Shown here: positions 32,500 to 41,578 of the stretch, piece by piece
Numbering within the stretch: the first letter of the stretch is position 1
Layout of the letters: every line of letters starts with the position of its first letter
Source: Acidimicrobiia bacterium
Lineage (GTDB): Bacteria > Acidobacteriota > Vicinamibacteria > Vicinamibacterales > SCN-69-37
Direction of reading: 5' to 3'
Assembly: GCA_016871335.1 (NCBI GenBank)
Contig: VFZF01000002.1
Coordinates: 1-64,000 of the forward strand
DNA length: 64,000 bases
Notes under the pieces: generated by a model
The model's database searches: none
What the model was told of the DNA's origin: nothing
What the model saw: the letters and a program-made list of their open reading frames with translations, nothing else
Translations under genes and position numbers: made by a program

Positions 32500-32795
32500 C
32501 ACCGGAACCTTGAACTTGCACCATGAACCGCAGGCTTCAAGGTTCCCGGCCCGCTCCAGTTCAGCGGGCCCTACGGGGGTACGTAGGGCGCGCTGGGCTT
32601 GAGCGCGCCATCGGCGTGCCTGGTTCAAGGTGCCGGGCGTAGCCCTCCGAACCCCGCACGCAGAACCAAGCACCCAGCACCCAGAACAGCACCATGAACC
32701 GATGAACCGATGAACCATGAACCGCAGGGTTCAAGGTTCCCGGCCCGCTCCAGTTCAGCGGGCCCTACGTGCGACCGCGCGGGCCCTACGCGGGT
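32500..32795. repeat. Gene-free repeat region between NamZ-like and VPS10-like genes
   Basis: No gene seen in this 296-bp gap. It holds REP-like palindromes at 32548-32575 and 32742-32769 (GGCCCGCT type) and 32582-32609 (GGCGCGCT type), a copy of the ATGAACC word element at 32656-32728, and a 55-bp direct repeat (32521-32575 and 32715-32769, one mismatch) 194 bp apart. The next palindrome-like GCGGGCCCTACGCGGG merges into the 3' end of the downstream gene. Confidence 0.85.
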
Positions 32796-35615
32796 CTACG
32801 ACCCCGGAAGCCCCCTCACATGGAACGACTCGGCCGGCCCGACGGCGGTGAACGTGCCGTTCACGATCTTGCCGATGGCGGCCGTGTAGCGGCCGTGCGC
32901 CACGGGCGCGCCGCCACCGCCGCCACCACGACCACCGCCACGGCCACCACGGCCGGCTGCGGCGGCGTCCGCGCCCGCCGGTGGTGCCGGCGGCGCACTG
33001 GTCAGGTTCCAGACGACGCGCTGGACGCCGGCGCGGTTGTTGAGGTCGAGACGCCGCACAACGTTGCCGGTGGTGTCGGAGATCTGAATCGCCCACTGGG
33101 TGCCCGGCGCTGCCGCATCACGCAAGTGGTAGGTCATGATCGCGCCGGACGGCGGATTGGGCGCCGTCCAGTCACTCTCGACCGCGCGAATCTGGTTCTT
33201 CATCGGGAACTGATACGCGTGGCGCAGCGGGAAGATCCGGGCTTCCTCGTTCATCGCCTGTGCGGTGACGCCACGCAAGGCGCTGTAGTCGTCGAGCACG
33301 TAGAAGCTGCGGCCGAATGTGCCGAGGGCGAGGTCCGACTCCCGCTTCTGGATGTCCATGTCGCGAATTTGTGCAGTAGGCAGGCCGCCGCGCAGCTGCG
33401 TCCAGTGACGGCCTCCGTCCACGGTGAAATACAACGCGAACTCGGTGCCCACAAAGATCAGATCGCCGTTGAGGTGGTCCTGATTGACCGCCCACACGCC
33501 GCCGCGCGCCGGCAGGTTGCCGGTGATGCTCGTGAACGTGCGGCCGCGATCCGCGCTCCGCAGCAGGTACGGCTTGAAGTCGCCGCGCTGCCAGTTATAG
33601 AGCGCGACAAACACCACGTTGGAGTCACGCGGTGAGGCGGCCACGTCACTCACATAGGTGCCGGCCGGTACGCCGGGGAACTGGTCCACCTTCCGCCAGT
33701 TCAGGCCACCATCTTCACTCACCTGCAACAACCCGTCGTCGGTGCCCGCATACAAGAGGCCTTCGAGCAGCGGCGACTCGTCCATCGCCACGATGTTGCT
33801 CAGGGCCGTGGTCGCGCGGTTCCAGGAGACGGTCGTCGCCGGATTCCAGAGCTTGCCCATGATCGGGATTTCTGACGGGTCGAGATTCCGGGTCAGGTCG
33901 CCGCTCACGCGGGTCCACGAGTCGCCGCGGTCGTCGGTGCGATACATGAAGTTGGTCGCCCAGTAGAGGCGCGTCGGATTGTGCGGACTCACAAAATACG
34001 GCGTGTCCCAGTTCGCGCGCTCGTTCGGGAACCCGCCACCGCGACCGCCCGTGGCCGCAGGGATCGGGGTGCCGTCCATCGCCCGCGTGTTCGTGGGATT
34101 CGGACGGATGTTGGTGGTCACGCCCGTGCGCAGGTCGAGGCGCTGCACGTTGCCGTTCTGCGAGGTGGCATAGGTGAAGTACGGATCGTCGGGATCACTC
34201 CTGGTCGTAAAGCCGTCGCCGCCACCCGTGCGATACGCGTCGCTCGTGCGAATGCCCACCTGATTCTGCGTGCGGTGCGGGATGCACATCGAGCCATTGT
34301 CCTGGGTGCCTCCGCACACGTTGTAGAACGGCGTCATGTTGTCCACGGACACGCGGTAGAACTGCGAAATCGGCAGGTTCGTGAAATGCCGCCATACCTT
34401 GCCTTCGTCGTACGTCTCGTAGAGACCACCGTCATTGCCAAGCACGATGTGATTGCGATCGTTGGGATTGAGCCAGATCGAGTGATGGTCGACGTGCACG
34501 TCCGGCGTCGGGAACGTGCGCCACGTGCGGCCGCCGTCGGTGCTCCATTCCAGCTGCGTGCTCATCGCCCACACGGTGTCGGGACGAATCGGATCCACGA
34601 AGAACTCGTTGTAATAGCCGGGGTCGGCGTTCATGTACCACGCGCCGCCACCCTGCGGCGCCTCATCGTCCCCGCCGGCGCGACCACCCGCTTCGACCGC
34701 ACGGCGGCCGACACGCGCCCATGTGGAGCCCGCGTCATCCGACCGGTAGAACCCGCGGTAGTCGGCGAGCGCTTCGATCATCGCGTAGACCCGGGTGGGT
34801 TTGACCTTGGCATCGACCTGGATGTTGATGCGGCCCACATCGCCGGGCGGCAGGCCGGTGGTCAGCTTCGTGAACGTGCGGCCGGCATTCGTGGACTTGT
34901 AGATCCCGCTCTCGGGACCACCGCCGACAAACTGCCCCGTGGCGCGGCGACGCTGCCACATGGCGACGTAGACCGTATCCGGGCTCGACGGGTCGATGAT
35001 CACCTGGTTGGCGCCGGTGTCGGGACCGATCGTGAAGATCGCATTCCACGTCTTGCCGCCGTCGGTCGTCTTGTAGAGGCCGCGGTCGCCGCCTGACGAC
35101 CACAGGGGGCCCTGCGACGCGACGTAGACGACGTTCGAATCGCGCGGGTCGATCTGGATGTTGCCGAGGTGTTCGGAATTTTCGAGGCCCATACGGGTCC
35201 ACGTCACGCCGGCGTCGGTCGACTTGTAGATGCCGTCGCCGTACATCGAGCTGCGCGGGTTCGAGTCTTCCCCGGTGCCCAGCCACACGACGTTGGAGTT
35301 GCGCGGGTCGACCTTGATGCAGCAGAGGTTGAAGGACCCGCCCCGGTCGAACGTGGGCGTCCAGGTCACGCCGCGGTTCATGCTCTTCCACACACCGCCT
35401 GCGGCTGTCGCCACGTAATAGATGTTCGGATTCTTCGGGTCGACGTCAAAATCCGCCACGCGACCGGTGGTCAGTGACGGGCCGATGCCGCGCAGTTCGA
35501 GCCCCTCGAACACGGCGGCGTTCAGCCGATCATTGGACGGCGCCTGTTCGGCGAACAGTCCGACGGCGACACACAGGGCGACCGTCGAGGCGACGACGGT
35601 GATACGGGATTTCAT
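32796..35615 (-). CDS. Exported VPS10/sortilin-like beta-propeller protein (BNR repeats)
   Basis: 939 aa, annotated in relatives as 'glycosyl hydrolase' with VPS10 domain, but no catalytic residues are recognisable. Signal peptide 1-22. From about 40 to 790 there are repeated blades with the BNR pattern S/T-x-D-x-G-x-T-W: [89 protein letters not shown]. The C-terminal region has an Ig-like strand set ([20 protein letters not shown]) with a Gly/Arg-rich loop ([11 protein letters not shown]). Start with GAGGAGG 8 nt upstream. Probably a surface or periplasmic binding protein. Confidence 0.85.
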   Translation of the reverse strand: MKSRITVVASTVALCVAVGLFAEQAPSNDRLNAAVFEGLELRGIGPSLTTGRVADFDVDPKNPNIYYVATAAGGVWKSMNRGVTWTPTFDRGGSFNLCCIKVDPRNSNVVWLGTGEDSNPRSSMYGDGIYKSTDAGVTWTRMGLENSEHLGNIQIDPRDSNVVYVASQGPLWSSGGDRGLYKTTDGGKTWNAIFTIGPDTGANQVIIDPSSPDTVYVAMWQRRRATGQFVGGGPESGIYKSTNAGRTFTKLTTGLPPGDVGRINIQVDAKVKPTRVYAMIEALADYRGFYRSDDAGSTWARVGRRAVEAGGRAGGDDEAPQGGGAWYMNADPGYYNEFFVDPIRPDTVWAMSTQLEWSTDGGRTWRTFPTPDVHVDHHSIWLNPNDRNHIVLGNDGGLYETYDEGKVWRHFTNLPISQFYRVSVDNMTPFYNVCGGTQDNGSMCIPHRTQNQVGIRTSDAYRTGGGDGFTTRSDPDDPYFTYATSQNGNVQRLDLRTGVTTNIRPNPTNTRAMDGTPIPAATGGRGGGFPNERANWDTPYFVSPHNPTRLYWATNFMYRTDDRGDSWTRVSGDLTRNLDPSEIPIMGKLWNPATTVSWNRATTALSNIVAMDESPLLEGLLYAGTDDGLLQVSEDGGLNWRKVDQFPGVPAGTYVSDVAASPRDSNVVFVALYNWQRGDFKPYLLRSADRGRTFTSITGNLPARGGVWAVNQDHLNGDLIFVGTEFALYFTVDGGRHWTQLRGGLPTAQIRDMDIQKRESDLALGTFGRSFYVLDDYSALRGVTAQAMNEEARIFPLRHAYQFPMKNQIRAVESDWTAPNPPSGAIMTYHLRDAAAPGTQWAIQISDTTGNVVRRLDLNNRAGVQRVVWNLTSAPPAPPAGADAAAAGRGGRGGGRGGGGGGAPVAHGRYTAAIGKIVNGTFTAVGPAESFHVRGLPGS

Positions 35616-35664
35616 ATGGGAGATACCTCCTCAGGCACCGGGATTGTGGCATATTTCTCCCGTC

Positions 35665-36531
35665 ATGAAACTCCCCTATCGCCTGGTCCTCCCTGTCTTC
35701 CTGTTCCTGGTCGCTGTCCTCCCCGCTGACGCACTCGCGCAGCGCGGCGGTGGCGGCAGCGGCGCGCCGCCGATGCGTCCCAATACTCCCTTCGAGGATT
35801 TTGTCGAGGCGCTGCGGCTGGACCTCGACGACCAGGTGCCACCGGTGCAGACGCTGATGGTCGCCGGGGCCAAGGACACCGCTCCCCTGGTCAGTGAGCT
35901 CTTTCAGATCCGCCAGCAGATTCTCAACGCCGAGTTGACCAATGATGCCGCGGCGAAGGCGCCGGCGCTGCAGGCGTATGTCGCCGGATCAACCAAGATG
36001 GCGGCGGCGGAGGCGGCGACGTTCGCCAAGGTCTACGCGCTGCTGCGGCCGAACCAGCAGTCGCGGGCTCCCGGCGCATTTGCGCAGATGGCCGGCTTCT
36101 TCTTCCCCCCGGCCAACCCCGGCGCGGCGGGACGCGGGGCCAGCGGCGGTGCGCTCGGGCGCCTCGACATCCTCACCAATCTCTTCACCCTGACCGGTGA
36201 CCAGAAGAAGGAAATCCGCGGCTGGCTTGACGAAACGCACAAGGCGGCCGCGCCCGCACGCAAGGGCCTGGTCGAGACTCGCGCAGCACTGGCCAAGGCC
36301 ATCCAGTCGGGTGCCGACCAGGCCGCGATCGATGTGGCAGCCGCCGCCTACGCGGTGCATGTGACGACGATGACGGATGCGGAGATGATGGTGCTGTCGG
36401 CCATCATCAAGAAGCTGACGCCGGAACAGCGCGGCAACCAGCGTGCCGTCTCGACGGCGTTCAGCCTGATGCGCGGCTTCTTCGTCAACGACCGCCGTTG
36501 GGACATCGTGCCGGACGGACGAGCCTACTGA
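35665..36531 (+). CDS. Exported Spy/CpxP-like helical protein
   Basis: 288 aa. Signal peptide 1-24 (ending ADALAQ), a Gly-rich spacer, then two alpha-helical units. Unit one (about 45-150) starts EALRLDLDDQVPPVQTLM and includes LVSELFQIRQQILNAEL; unit two (about 170-280) starts NLFTLTGDQKKEIRGWLDE and includes RKGLVETRAALAKAI and SAIIKKLTPEQRGNQRAV. The L-T-x-x-Q-x-x-x-I pattern and the L-T-P-E-Q-R block are those of periplasmic Spy/CpxP/LTXXQ chaperone-like proteins. A TATTTC hexamer 7 nt before the ATG suggests a leaderless message. Confidence 0.65.
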   Translation: MKLPYRLVLPVFLFLVAVLPADALAQRGGGGSGAPPMRPNTPFEDFVEALRLDLDDQVPPVQTLMVAGAKDTAPLVSELFQIRQQILNAELTNDAAAKAPALQAYVAGSTKMAAAEAATFAKVYALLRPNQQSRAPGAFAQMAGFFFPPANPGAAGRGASGGALGRLDILTNLFTLTGDQKKEIRGWLDETHKAAAPARKGLVETRAALAKAIQSGADQAAIDVAAAAYAVHVTTMTDAEMMVLSAIIKKLTPEQRGNQRAVSTAFSLMRGFFVNDRRWDIVPDGRAY

Positions 36532-36597
36532 ACTACGGGTTCATGGTTCATCGGTTCTTGGTTCATGGTGCCGGGTTCATGGTGCCGGGTTCGGGGT
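36532..36597. repeat. TTCATGG/GGTTCAT heptamer array
   Basis: GGTTCAT and GTTCATGGTGCCGG words directly after the Spy-like gene stop, inverted relative to the words at 36741-36766. The remainder of the gap to 36831 is the MITE-like unit; no gene is seen. Confidence 0.7.
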
Positions 36598-36819
36598 ACG
36601 TAGGGCCCGCTGAACTTGAGCGGGCCATGCGCGCCAGAGCCGGCAGCGTGCAGCAAATCTGCGGGCGCTTGAACACAGGGAAATAGAGAGAGAACCCCGC
36701 ACCAAGAACCCCGTACCGAGAACGCAGAACCCAGAACGGCACCATGAACCATGAACCGATGAACCGCGGTTCGTGGTTCACGGCGCGCATGGCCCGCTCA
36801 AGTTCAGCGGGCCCTACGT
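36598..36819. mobile_element. MITE-like 222-bp unit with 38-bp perfect inverted ends
   Basis: The ends 36598-36635 and 36782-36819 are perfect reverse complements over 38 bp; each contains a full REP-like palindrome (36599-36626, 36791-36818) followed inward by ATGCGCGCC. The 146-bp interior has no gene and carries a copy of the GAACCC/ATGAACC word element (36697-36766). No target-site duplication is obvious. Confidence 0.75.
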
Positions 36820-36831
36820 CGGCAGCGGGTC

Positions 36832-37779
36832 CTACTGCCCGCCGCCCGCCAGCACCTTCCAGGACGCTTCGTACGCGTCCACATTCGCCATCGTCACCAC
36901 ATCCACGCCGGAGTTGACGATCGTCGTCGCGGGGGGATTGCCGTTTTTGATGCCGTGGAGGATCTTGATCGGTTCCTCGCCCCAGCCGAAGTACTTCTGA
37001 CCGAGCAGGATTTGCACCTTGCCTTCGCGCAGGAGCGAGATGGCGGAGGCGACGGTGTCGAATGAGACGAACTTCGTCGTCGGAGGCACAGGTGCGAGCG
37101 CGTTCGCGCTGAAGACGGGCCAGCCGCCGACCGAGATCCACGCCCCGAGGTCGGGATAGCGGTTGGTGCCGGTCGCGATGATTTCGCCAGTGCGTACACT
37201 GTCTTCCTTGATGTCGTAGGTTTCGATGACGGTGATGCCCGGATACTTCGCCAGCACCTCGCGGGCGCCGTCGAGACGCCGCTGCAGGTTGTTGGCGCCG
37301 AGACTCGTGATGAACGCCACCGCACCCTTGCCGCCGAGCAGCTTGGCGGTTTCCTCGCCCATGATCTGGCCCGACTCGAAGTCGTCCACGCCGTAGAACG
37401 CGACGCGTTTGGACTCCGGCGCATCGGAATCCCAGGTCACGACAGGAATGCCGGCCTCCACGGCGCGGTCGATCGTCGAAGCGAGGAATGACGCGTCCAG
37501 CACCGAGATCGCGATGCCGTCCACCTTCTGCGTGATGAACGACTCGAGGATCTCCTTCTGACGCAGGGCGTCCGGCCGGTCGGGTCCGCGGTAGATCACC
37601 TCGACCCCCAACGCCGTCGCCGCACGTTCGCCACCGATGCGCGCGTAGTCAAACACCGGAATATCGAGCGACTTGGGAATCAGTGCAAATCGCAACTTCT
37701 TCGGCGCATCATCCGTTCCCCCGCCACACGCCACCACACCCAACACCAGCAACATGCCCGCGAGCACGACTCTTTTCAT
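36832..37779 (-). CDS. Sugar ABC transporter substrate-binding lipoprotein
   Basis: 315 aa. A lipoprotein signal with lipobox GVVAC (Cys18) then a type 1 periplasmic-binding fold (Peripla_BP_4): RFALIPKSLDIPVFDYARIGGERAA, DGIAISVLDASFLASTIDRAVEAGIPVVTWDSDAP, FYGVDDFESGQIMGEETAKLLGGKG and FVSFDTVASAISLLREGKV match the ribose/rhamnose-type binding proteins. I choose the ATG at 37779 (GGGGGAG upstream); the longer frame reads the repeat array. It precedes, or is co-transcribed with, the permease and ATPase; gene order on the minus strand is ATPase-permease-binding protein. Confidence 0.9.
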   Translation of the reverse strand: MKRVVLAGMLLVLGVVACGGGTDDAPKKLRFALIPKSLDIPVFDYARIGGERAATALGVEVIYRGPDRPDALRQKEILESFITQKVDGIAISVLDASFLASTIDRAVEAGIPVVTWDSDAPESKRVAFYGVDDFESGQIMGEETAKLLGGKGAVAFITSLGANNLQRRLDGAREVLAKYPGITVIETYDIKEDSVRTGEIIATGTNRYPDLGAWISVGGWPVFSANALAPVPPTTKFVSFDTVASAISLLREGKVQILLGQKYFGWGEEPIKILHGIKNGNPPATTIVNSGVDVVTMANVDAYEASWKVLAGGGQ

Positions 37780-37796
37780 CTCACTCCCCCAAATCA

Positions 37797-37846
37797 GCCC
37801 ATCCGCCCATCCGCCCATCCGCCCAGCTGCCCAGCTACCTGGCTTT
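37797..37846. repeat. 8-bp array, GCCCATCC/GCCCAGCT type
   Basis: Six words (GCCCATCC, GCCCAGCT) between the permease stop and the binding-protein start; the first unit also covers the last permease codons. Confidence 0.75.
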
Positions 37847-38791
37847 CCTCACCATCACCTGATCCATCACCACAATAACGATAACCGCGAGGCCGACGAT
37901 GACGCGATCGTAGAAGGTGGCACCGGGAATCTGCGGCAGTGCGTTGCGCAGCACGCCGAAGATGAGCGCGCCGAGGACGGCCCCGGCCACTGATCCACGC
38001 CCGCCCGACAAGCTCGCGCCGCCGACGACGGCCGACGCGATGATATCGAGTTCGTAGCCGTTGGCGAGGTCGGCCTTGCCCTGGCCCTGGACAATCGCGA
38101 GCACGACGCCCGAGGTCGCGGCCAGGAGCCCGGCGCTCACGTAGGCAGTGGTCTTGACCAGACCGACACGGACGCCCGAAAACAACGCCGCCATTTCATT
38201 GCCGCCAACGGCGAAGATCGAACGCCCCCACTGGAACTGCTTCATCACAATCTGAAACACGACCACGAGCACGACCATCACGATCGGGGGCACCCAGTCG
38301 ATGGGCACACCGGCCACGGTCCAGTTGCGCGGCAACCTGGCGGACAAGTCGTAAAACCGCGCCTCCGTGATGATGAAGCCGACACCGCGCCAGATGCCCA
38401 TCACTCCGAGCGTCGCAATGAACGGCGGCAGTTTCAGACCCACGATCAGCCATGAGGACACCAGCCCGGCGGAAAGTCCGACGAGCAGGCCCATCATCGC
38501 GCTCGGGAACAATCCCCAGCCGGCCTCCACAAAGAAGTAGCCGATGACGACGCTGGTGAGGCCGATGACCGCACCTGAGGCGAGGTCGATCCCCCCGGTG
38601 ATGATCACGATGGCCGCGCCGATCGCGGCAATGCCGTAGATCGAGGAGTACTTCAGGATGAGCATGGCGTTCCCGACGTTCAGGAACGGGTGCCCCCCGG
38701 ACTCCGGCCACAGGTACCACGTGAAAAACACGACTTCGAGTACGAGGATGACGAGCGTGCTGAATTCGCGTGCGCGCCAGATCGACGTCAT
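37835..38791 (-). CDS. Sugar ABC transporter permease (RbsC/AraH-like)
   Basis: 318 aa, about 8-10 membrane helices, BPD_transp_2 family. TGGIDLASGAVIGLTSVVIGYF and the EAA-like segment AVVGGASLSGGRGSVAGAVLGALIFGVLRNAL are diagnostic of ribose-type permeases. The ATG overlaps the ATPase TGA (ATGA at 38788-38791). Usually it forms a homodimer with the double-cassette ATPase. Confidence 0.92.
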   Translation of the reverse strand: MTSIWRAREFSTLVILVLEVVFFTWYLWPESGGHPFLNVGNAMLILKYSSIYGIAAIGAAIVIITGGIDLASGAVIGLTSVVIGYFFVEAGWGLFPSAMMGLLVGLSAGLVSSWLIVGLKLPPFIATLGVMGIWRGVGFIITEARFYDLSARLPRNWTVAGVPIDWVPPIVMVVLVVVFQIVMKQFQWGRSIFAVGGNEMAALFSGVRVGLVKTTAYVSAGLLAATSGVVLAIVQGQGKADLANGYELDIIASAVVGGASLSGGRGSVAGAVLGALIFGVLRNALPQIPGATFYDRVIVGLAVIVIVVMDQVMVRKAR

Positions 38792-40287
38792 GATGCAGCG
38801 ACCTCATGTGTGGCCAGTTGCATCACCTGTTCCTCGGTCGCGCCGGCGCCCGGCACGATCCCGCGCACGTGGCCCTCGCGCATCACCAGCACCCGGTCGG
38901 CCAGGGCCAGCACCTCGGGAAGATCACTTGAGACCATCACACATGCCATGCCGCGATCGGCCTCCCGCCGGATCAAATTATGAATTTCGAACTTGGCGCC
39001 GACGTCCACTCCTTTGGTCGGCTCGTCGAGCAACAGGACCGAGGGCTTCGTGGCCAGCCACTTGCCGATGACGATTTTCTGCTGATTGCCGCCTGAGAGG
39101 GCATCGGGCGTGACGTCGAGATTCGGCGTTCGAATCGCCAGCGCGTCCGACTGCGCCTGTGCGGCGAGCTGCTCCGCCCCGCGACGAATCACCTGTGTGC
39201 CGGAGGTGGCCGCCGTAGGCAGCACAAGATTGTCGCGAATCGGCAGATTGAAGCACAGCCCTTGACGCTGCCGCTCTTCCGGTACGAGCGCGAGCCCCGC
39301 ACTGACGGCCTCTGCGGCTGATGTCGCGGTCATCGGCCGGCCATTAGTCATGATGCTGCCGGCGGATAGAGGCTCGAGCCCGAAGAGGGATTCGAGCAGT
39401 TCAGTTCTCCCGGACCCGACGAGGCCGAAGATCCCGAGCACCTCGCCCCTGGCCACCTCAAACGAGACGTCGTGAAACACATCCGCCCGCGAGAGCCCGC
39501 GCACCGTCAGTGCCGGCGTGCCGACGGCGGCCGGCACCGCCCGTGCCGATCGGGCCGGCGGTTCGCGCCCGACCATCGCGCGGACGATGTCGTCGGCGGA
39601 GGTCGTTGCGCGCTCGAAGGTGTCGACGTACCTGCCGTCGCGAAGCACGGTGATGCGGTCACAGAGCCGATACACCTCGGGCAACCGGTGCGAGACAAAC
39701 AACACCGTGACGCCCGTGCGCCGCAGCGCGGTCACCACGGTGAACAGGTGGTCCACCTCCGCGTCGGTCAACGACGTGGTGGGCTCATCGAGCACCAGCA
39801 CACGGCACTCAAAGGCCAGCGCCCGGGCCACCTGGATCAGCTGGGCATGCGCCGTCGACAGGAGTTCCATCGGCGTGTCCGGCGTCGCGGGCACGTGCAG
39901 GCGTTCCAGCAACTCGCGTGTCCGGGCGCGCATCGCGGGTTCGTCGAGCCGGCCGAACGATCGCGTCATCTCACGACCCGCAAAAATGTTGCCGCTGACC
40001 GTCAGGTTCGGGAACGCGAGCATCTCCTGATAGACCATGCCGATGCCGTGTTCCAGGGCTTCGCGGGGCGACGCGCTGTCGAGCACCGCGCCATCAAGCC
40101 GGATCGCGCCCCGATCCGGGCGCACGATGCCGGCGAGGATCTTCAGCAGCGTGGACTTCCCGGCGCCGTTTTCGCCCACCACCGCGTGCGCGTCACCCGA
40201 CGCCACCGAAAAACTGACGCCCGACAGGGCGCGCACCGCGCCGAAGGACCTCGAGACGTCCTGAAATTCGAGTCCAATCCCGGTCAT
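38788..40287 (-). CDS. Sugar ABC transporter ATP-binding protein (RbsA-like, two cassettes)
   Basis: 499 aa from the ATG at 40287. Cassette one: Walker A GENGAGKST, signature LSTAHAQLIQVARAL (LSxAxxQ form usual in this group), Walker B VLVLDEPTTSL. Cassette two: degenerate Walker A GLVGSGRTE, signature LSGGNQQKIVIGKWL, Walker B VLLLDEPTKGVDVG. This asymmetry is normal for RbsA/XylG/MglA. First gene of the importer operon, divergent from galM across 70 bp of GTCCGCG repeats. Substrate: probably a pentose or deoxyhexose, not determinable. Confidence 0.93.
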   Translation of the reverse strand: MTGIGLEFQDVSRSFGAVRALSGVSFSVASGDAHAVVGENGAGKSTLLKILAGIVRPDRGAIRLDGAVLDSASPREALEHGIGMVYQEMLAFPNLTVSGNIFAGREMTRSFGRLDEPAMRARTRELLERLHVPATPDTPMELLSTAHAQLIQVARALAFECRVLVLDEPTTSLTDAEVDHLFTVVTALRRTGVTVLFVSHRLPEVYRLCDRITVLRDGRYVDTFERATTSADDIVRAMVGREPPARSARAVPAAVGTPALTVRGLSRADVFHDVSFEVARGEVLGIFGLVGSGRTELLESLFGLEPLSAGSIMTNGRPMTATSAAEAVSAGLALVPEERQRQGLCFNLPIRDNLVLPTAATSGTQVIRRGAEQLAAQAQSDALAIRTPNLDVTPDALSGGNQQKIVIGKWLATKPSVLLLDEPTKGVDVGAKFEIHNLIRREADRGMACVMVSSDLPEVLALADRVLVMREGHVRGIVPGAGATEEQVMQLATHEVAAS

Positions 40288-40311
40288 TGTCAGGCGGCAT
40301 CGTATACGATT

Positions 40312-40346
40312 CAGTCCGCGGTCCGCGGTCCGCGGTCCGCAGTCCA
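40312..40346. repeat. GTCCGCG heptamer array in the divergent rbsA-like/galM gap
   Basis: Five consecutive heptamers (AGTCCGC, GGTCCGC x3, AGTCCAT) fill half of the 70-bp intergenic space; any promoters must flank or overlap them. GTATACGAT beside it could hold a -10 for the ABC operon. Confidence 0.85.
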
Positions 40347-40357
40347 TGAGGGTTGTC

Positions 40358-41503
40358 ATGAAGAGAGCACTTGTTTGTGTCGTGGGCGTGCTTGCCATTG
40401 GGTGTGGTGGCGGGGAATCATCGGACTCCATGACCCTGACGCCCCCGCGTGTGACCAAGGCCGACTTCGGCACGACGGCAGACGGCAAATTTGTCGAGGC
40501 CTATACCGTGCGCAACAGCAACGGCATGGAGGCCGTGATCCTGACCTACGGCGGGATCATCCAGTCGCTCAAGGCGCCCGATCGCACCGGCGCGTTTGAC
40601 GACATCGTCATGGGCTTCGACACCATCGCGGAGTACGAGAAGGGCTCGCCGTATTTCGGCTCGCTGATCGGCCGCGTCGGCAACCGGATCGCCAACGGGT
40701 CGTTCACGCTGGATGGAAAGACGTACACCCTCGCCAGGAACAACGGCCCGAATCATCTGCACGGCGGCGTCAAGGGCTGGGACAAGCTGATCTGGGCCGC
40801 CGATCCGTTCCAGGACGAAACCGGCGCCGGCGTGCTGCTGACGCTGACCAGTCCGGACGGCGACGAAGGGTACCCGGGGAAGGTCACCGCCCACGTGAAG
40901 TACACCCTCACACCCGACAACCGCCTCATCGTCGACTACCACGCCACGACGGACGCGCCGACGATCATCAATCTCACGCAGCACAGCTACTTCAACCTCG
41001 GCGGCGCAAAGACGACCGATATCCTGGGCCACGAGCTCATGATTAATGCCGACCGCTTCACGCCGGTCGACGCAACGTTGATTCCGACTGGTGAGCTCGC
41101 GCCGGTCACCGGCACGCCGTTCGACTTCCGCACGCCCACAGCGATTGGCGCGCGCATTGACGCGGATGACGCACAGATCAAACACGGCCCCGGGTACGAC
41201 CACAACTGGGTGTTGAACCGGTCAGGTGATGGCCTGCAGCTGGCCGCTACCGTGTACGAGCCTGTCACGGGCCGTACCCTCGAGATTCGCACCACCGAGC
41301 CTGGCCTGCAGTTCTACGCCGGCAACTTCCTCGACGGCACGCTCACCGGCAAAGGCGGCCGCGTGTATCCGCGCCGATCAGGCTTCTGCCTCGAGACCCA
41401 GCACTTCCCCGATTCGCCGAACCAGCCGTCGTTTCCGTCGATCGAACTCCGGTCCGGAGGCGAGTACAAGTCGCAGACCGTGTTTGCGTTCGGATCGCGA
41501 TAG
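40358..41503 (+). CDS. galM: Aldose 1-epimerase, predicted lipoprotein
   Basis: Interconverts alpha and beta anomers of aldoses. 381 aa from the ATG at 40358 (GAGGG upstream). The lipobox VLAIGC (Cys20) predicts membrane anchoring in the periplasm, a variant seen in several phyla. GalM blocks: LTYGGIIQSLKAPDR, GRVGNRIANGSFTLDG, NGPNHLHGGVKGWDK (His), LTQHSYFNLGG (catalytic His), GYDHNWVLN, and QFYAGNFLDGT with ETQHFPDSPNQPSFPS near the C-terminus. It would supply the preferred anomer to the divergent sugar importer. Confidence 0.93.
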   Translation: MKRALVCVVGVLAIGCGGGESSDSMTLTPPRVTKADFGTTADGKFVEAYTVRNSNGMEAVILTYGGIIQSLKAPDRTGAFDDIVMGFDTIAEYEKGSPYFGSLIGRVGNRIANGSFTLDGKTYTLARNNGPNHLHGGVKGWDKLIWAADPFQDETGAGVLLTLTSPDGDEGYPGKVTAHVKYTLTPDNRLIVDYHATTDAPTIINLTQHSYFNLGGAKTTDILGHELMINADRFTPVDATLIPTGELAPVTGTPFDFRTPTAIGARIDADDAQIKHGPGYDHNWVLNRSGDGLQLAATVYEPVTGRTLEIRTTEPGLQFYAGNFLDGTLTGKGGRVYPRRSGFCLETQHFPDSPNQPSFPSIELRSGGEYKSQTVFAFGSR

Positions 41504-41512
41504 TTGGGATTT

Positions 41513-41568
41513 TTCACAGCGAGACATGGAGGCTTTTTTTGTAAAAGCCCTCCATGCCTCGTTGTGAA
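41513..41568. repeat. Inverted-repeat family 3, full copy between convergent genes
   Basis: TTCACAGCGAGACATGGAGG plus CTTTT pairs with AAAAGCCCTCCATGCCTC plus GTTGTGAA. With T and A tracts at the centre and its position between the galM and zincin-fusion stops, it can act as a bidirectional terminator. Confidence 0.8.
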
Positions 41569-41578
41569 TCAAGGCTCC

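Noticed and set aside
36598-36819. Insertion sequence
   Set aside because: There are inverted ends but no transposase frame in 222 bp, so only a MITE-like label is justified.
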